Shown here in pieces: positions 63,265 through 64,000 of a stretch of DNA of 64,000 nt. Below the pieces are notes generated by a model. That model was not told the DNA's origin. It saw nothing but the letters and a program-made list of their open reading frames with translations, and did no database searches. Made by a program: the position numbers and the translations under genes. The stretch spans positions 178,322 through 242,321 of the forward strand of contig JAIUOO010000005.1 in assembly GCA_020161695.1 (NCBI GenBank), in the 5' to 3' direction. Each line of letters begins with the position of its first letter. The stretch's first letter is position 1. This DNA is from Pseudomonadota bacterium (lineage in GTDB: Bacteria; Pseudomonadota; Alphaproteobacteria; Rhizobiales; Phreatobacteraceae).

Positions 63265-64000
63265 TTAGGCGGCCTGTCTTTCCAGCGTAGCTTTCATTGC
63301 GAACTCGGCCGGCGGCATGTTGCCGAGCGCCGAGTGTGGTCGGTGATGGTTGTAGTCCTCCTTCCATGAGGCGATGGCGCTTCGGGCTTCAGTGAGCGTC
63401 GAGAACAGCGTGTCGTTTAGGCACTCGTCCCGGAAGCGGCCGTTGAAGCTTTCGACGAAGGCATTCTGCATGGGCTTGCCTGGAGCGATGTAGTGCCATT
63501 CCACGCCGGTCTGCTGGCACCAGCGCAGCACCGCCATCGAGGTCAACTCCGTGCCGTTGTCGGAGACGATCGTGTCGGGCCGGCCGCGCAGGCGGATGAC
63601 GGCATCCAGTTCGCGAACGACCCTCGCGCCTGAGAGCGAGGTGTCCGCGATGAGCGCCAGGCACTCCCGCGTATGGTCGTCGACCACGGCCAGCACCCGG
63701 AAGCGCCGGCCGTCGGTGAAGGTGTCGGAGACGAAGTCGAGACTCCAGCGGGCATTGGCACGATCGGGCACGAGCATGGGCCGCCGCGTGCCCAGAGCCC
63801 GCTTGCGGCCACCGCGCCGGCGCACCTGTAGCTTCTCTTCCCGGTAGAGGCGTCGCAGCTGCTTCTGGTTCATCACGATGCCCTGCCGGTCCAGCATGAC
63901 GTGGATCCGGCGCCTAGCGGTGATTGCAAGCAATCACCTGCCGGCCGAGGGGATAGCCAAACCGTCGTCGTTCCGCAGCCACGGTCTTCATCGCCTCGCG
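63265..64000 (-). pseudogene. IS3-family transposase OrfB, frameshifted by a 40-nt insertion, 5' end outside window
   Basis: The main frame (63265-63912) encodes the rve integrase core with the DDE residues in [20 protein letters not shown] and [16 protein letters not shown], and the C-terminal HRPHSALG. Upstream, 63953-64000 encodes the preceding piece, ending RRRFGY, which should continue directly into RRIHVM. Between the two lie 40 extra nucleotides that shift the frame and add a stop. The reading frame is therefore broken and this copy is probably inactive. Confidence 0.8.
63919..63938. repeat. Palindrome within the 40-nt insertion in the transposase gene
   Basis: GGTGATTGC-AA-GCAATCACC is a perfect nine-base inverted repeat with a two-base centre. 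It lies inside the 40-nt insertion at 63913-63952. The segment looks like a small palindromic element or an excision scar and is not part of normal OrfB coding sequence. Confidence 0.65.

Larger units (their letters stand above)
63206..64000 (-). mobile_element. IS3-family insertion sequence, partial at the window edge
   Basis: The element carries an OrfB-type DDE transposase on the minus strand. A likely terminal inverted-repeat tip is TGACCTGAGACCCTCTTCTC from 63206, starting with TGA as many IS3 ends do; the other end and orfA lie beyond the window. It is inserted in or next to AT-rich DNA behind tRNA-Ser. The exact end and target duplication cannot be confirmed from one side. Confidence 0.7.

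Noticed and set aside
1..64000. CRISPR arrays, phage modules and rRNA genes
   Set aside because: No direct-repeat/spacer pattern, phage structural gene or rRNA segment was found. The only mobile DNA seen is the IS3 fragment at the right edge.

Overview
The window is about 64 kb of uniformly G+C-rich, gene-dense chromosomal DNA from an alphaproteobacterium, most likely of the order Hyphomicrobiales (Rhizobiales). Pointers are AddAB instead of RecBCD, a Mur/Fur-type regulator, a ribosomal protein L21 with a C-terminal helix-hairpin-helix extension, a TIGR02302/DUF4175 membrane protein, and the NasST nitrate-control system. The species cannot be fixed from the sequence alone.

Layout. 1-1.9 kb: the end of metX, then metW and a DUF1304 membrane protein. 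2-13.2 kb (minus strand): a nitrate-assimilation block. nrtA-nrtB-nrtD encode an ABC nitrate importer. They are followed by an FAD oxidoreductase and the molybdenum enzyme NasA, then an unusual SDR and a class V aminotransferase. Upstream lie nasT and nasS. The nrtA leader holds a textbook two-hexaloop ANTAR target that overlaps the 5' arm of an intrinsic terminator, behind a sigma-54-like promoter. The complete regulatory circuit can therefore be read from DNA. 13.3-14.8 kb: an SDR and tam. 14.9-21.6 kb: a complete histidine-degradation set (hutU, hutG, hutH, hutI and divergent hutF) using the formylglutamate route. 21.6-27.4 kb: an SH3 protein, a D-glycerate-type dehydrogenase, an outer-membrane-type protein behind a Fur/Mur-like palindrome, and an operon of a split ThDP decarboxylase (ComDE-like) plus a MoeB-like enzyme. 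That operon diverges from a YihU-like dehydrogenase, which suggests C3-sulfonate chemistry.

27.4-44 kb: addB-addA, an acyltransferase, a Fur/Mur-type regulator, a membrane-anchored TAXI protein, two small secreted proteins, acuI, radC, a Cj0069-type ATP-grasp-like protein, a tandem protease-inhibitor-domain protein, mtgA, DUF429 and a Thr/Ser dehydratase. 44-62.6 kb: a TIGR02302 protein with a Gln/Gly-rich tail, an MBL-fold protein, moaD-pgsA, dsbB, an HNH nuclease, alkA, gluQRS, a CobW-family GTPase, an EamA transporter, a D,D-carboxypeptidase, a LysR/tautomerase pair, a thiolase, a P1 peptidase, mog, two GNATs and rplU-rpmA.

62.9-64 kb: tRNA-Ser(CGA) is followed at once by AT-rich DNA. After that comes an IS3-family element whose transposase is frameshifted by a 40-nt palindromic insertion. 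This looks like the edge of an acquired region. Apart from this edge the window reads as ordinary core chromosome. The strongest non-coding signal is the NasT-responsive leader, and the least explained gene group is the ComDE/MoeB-like operon.
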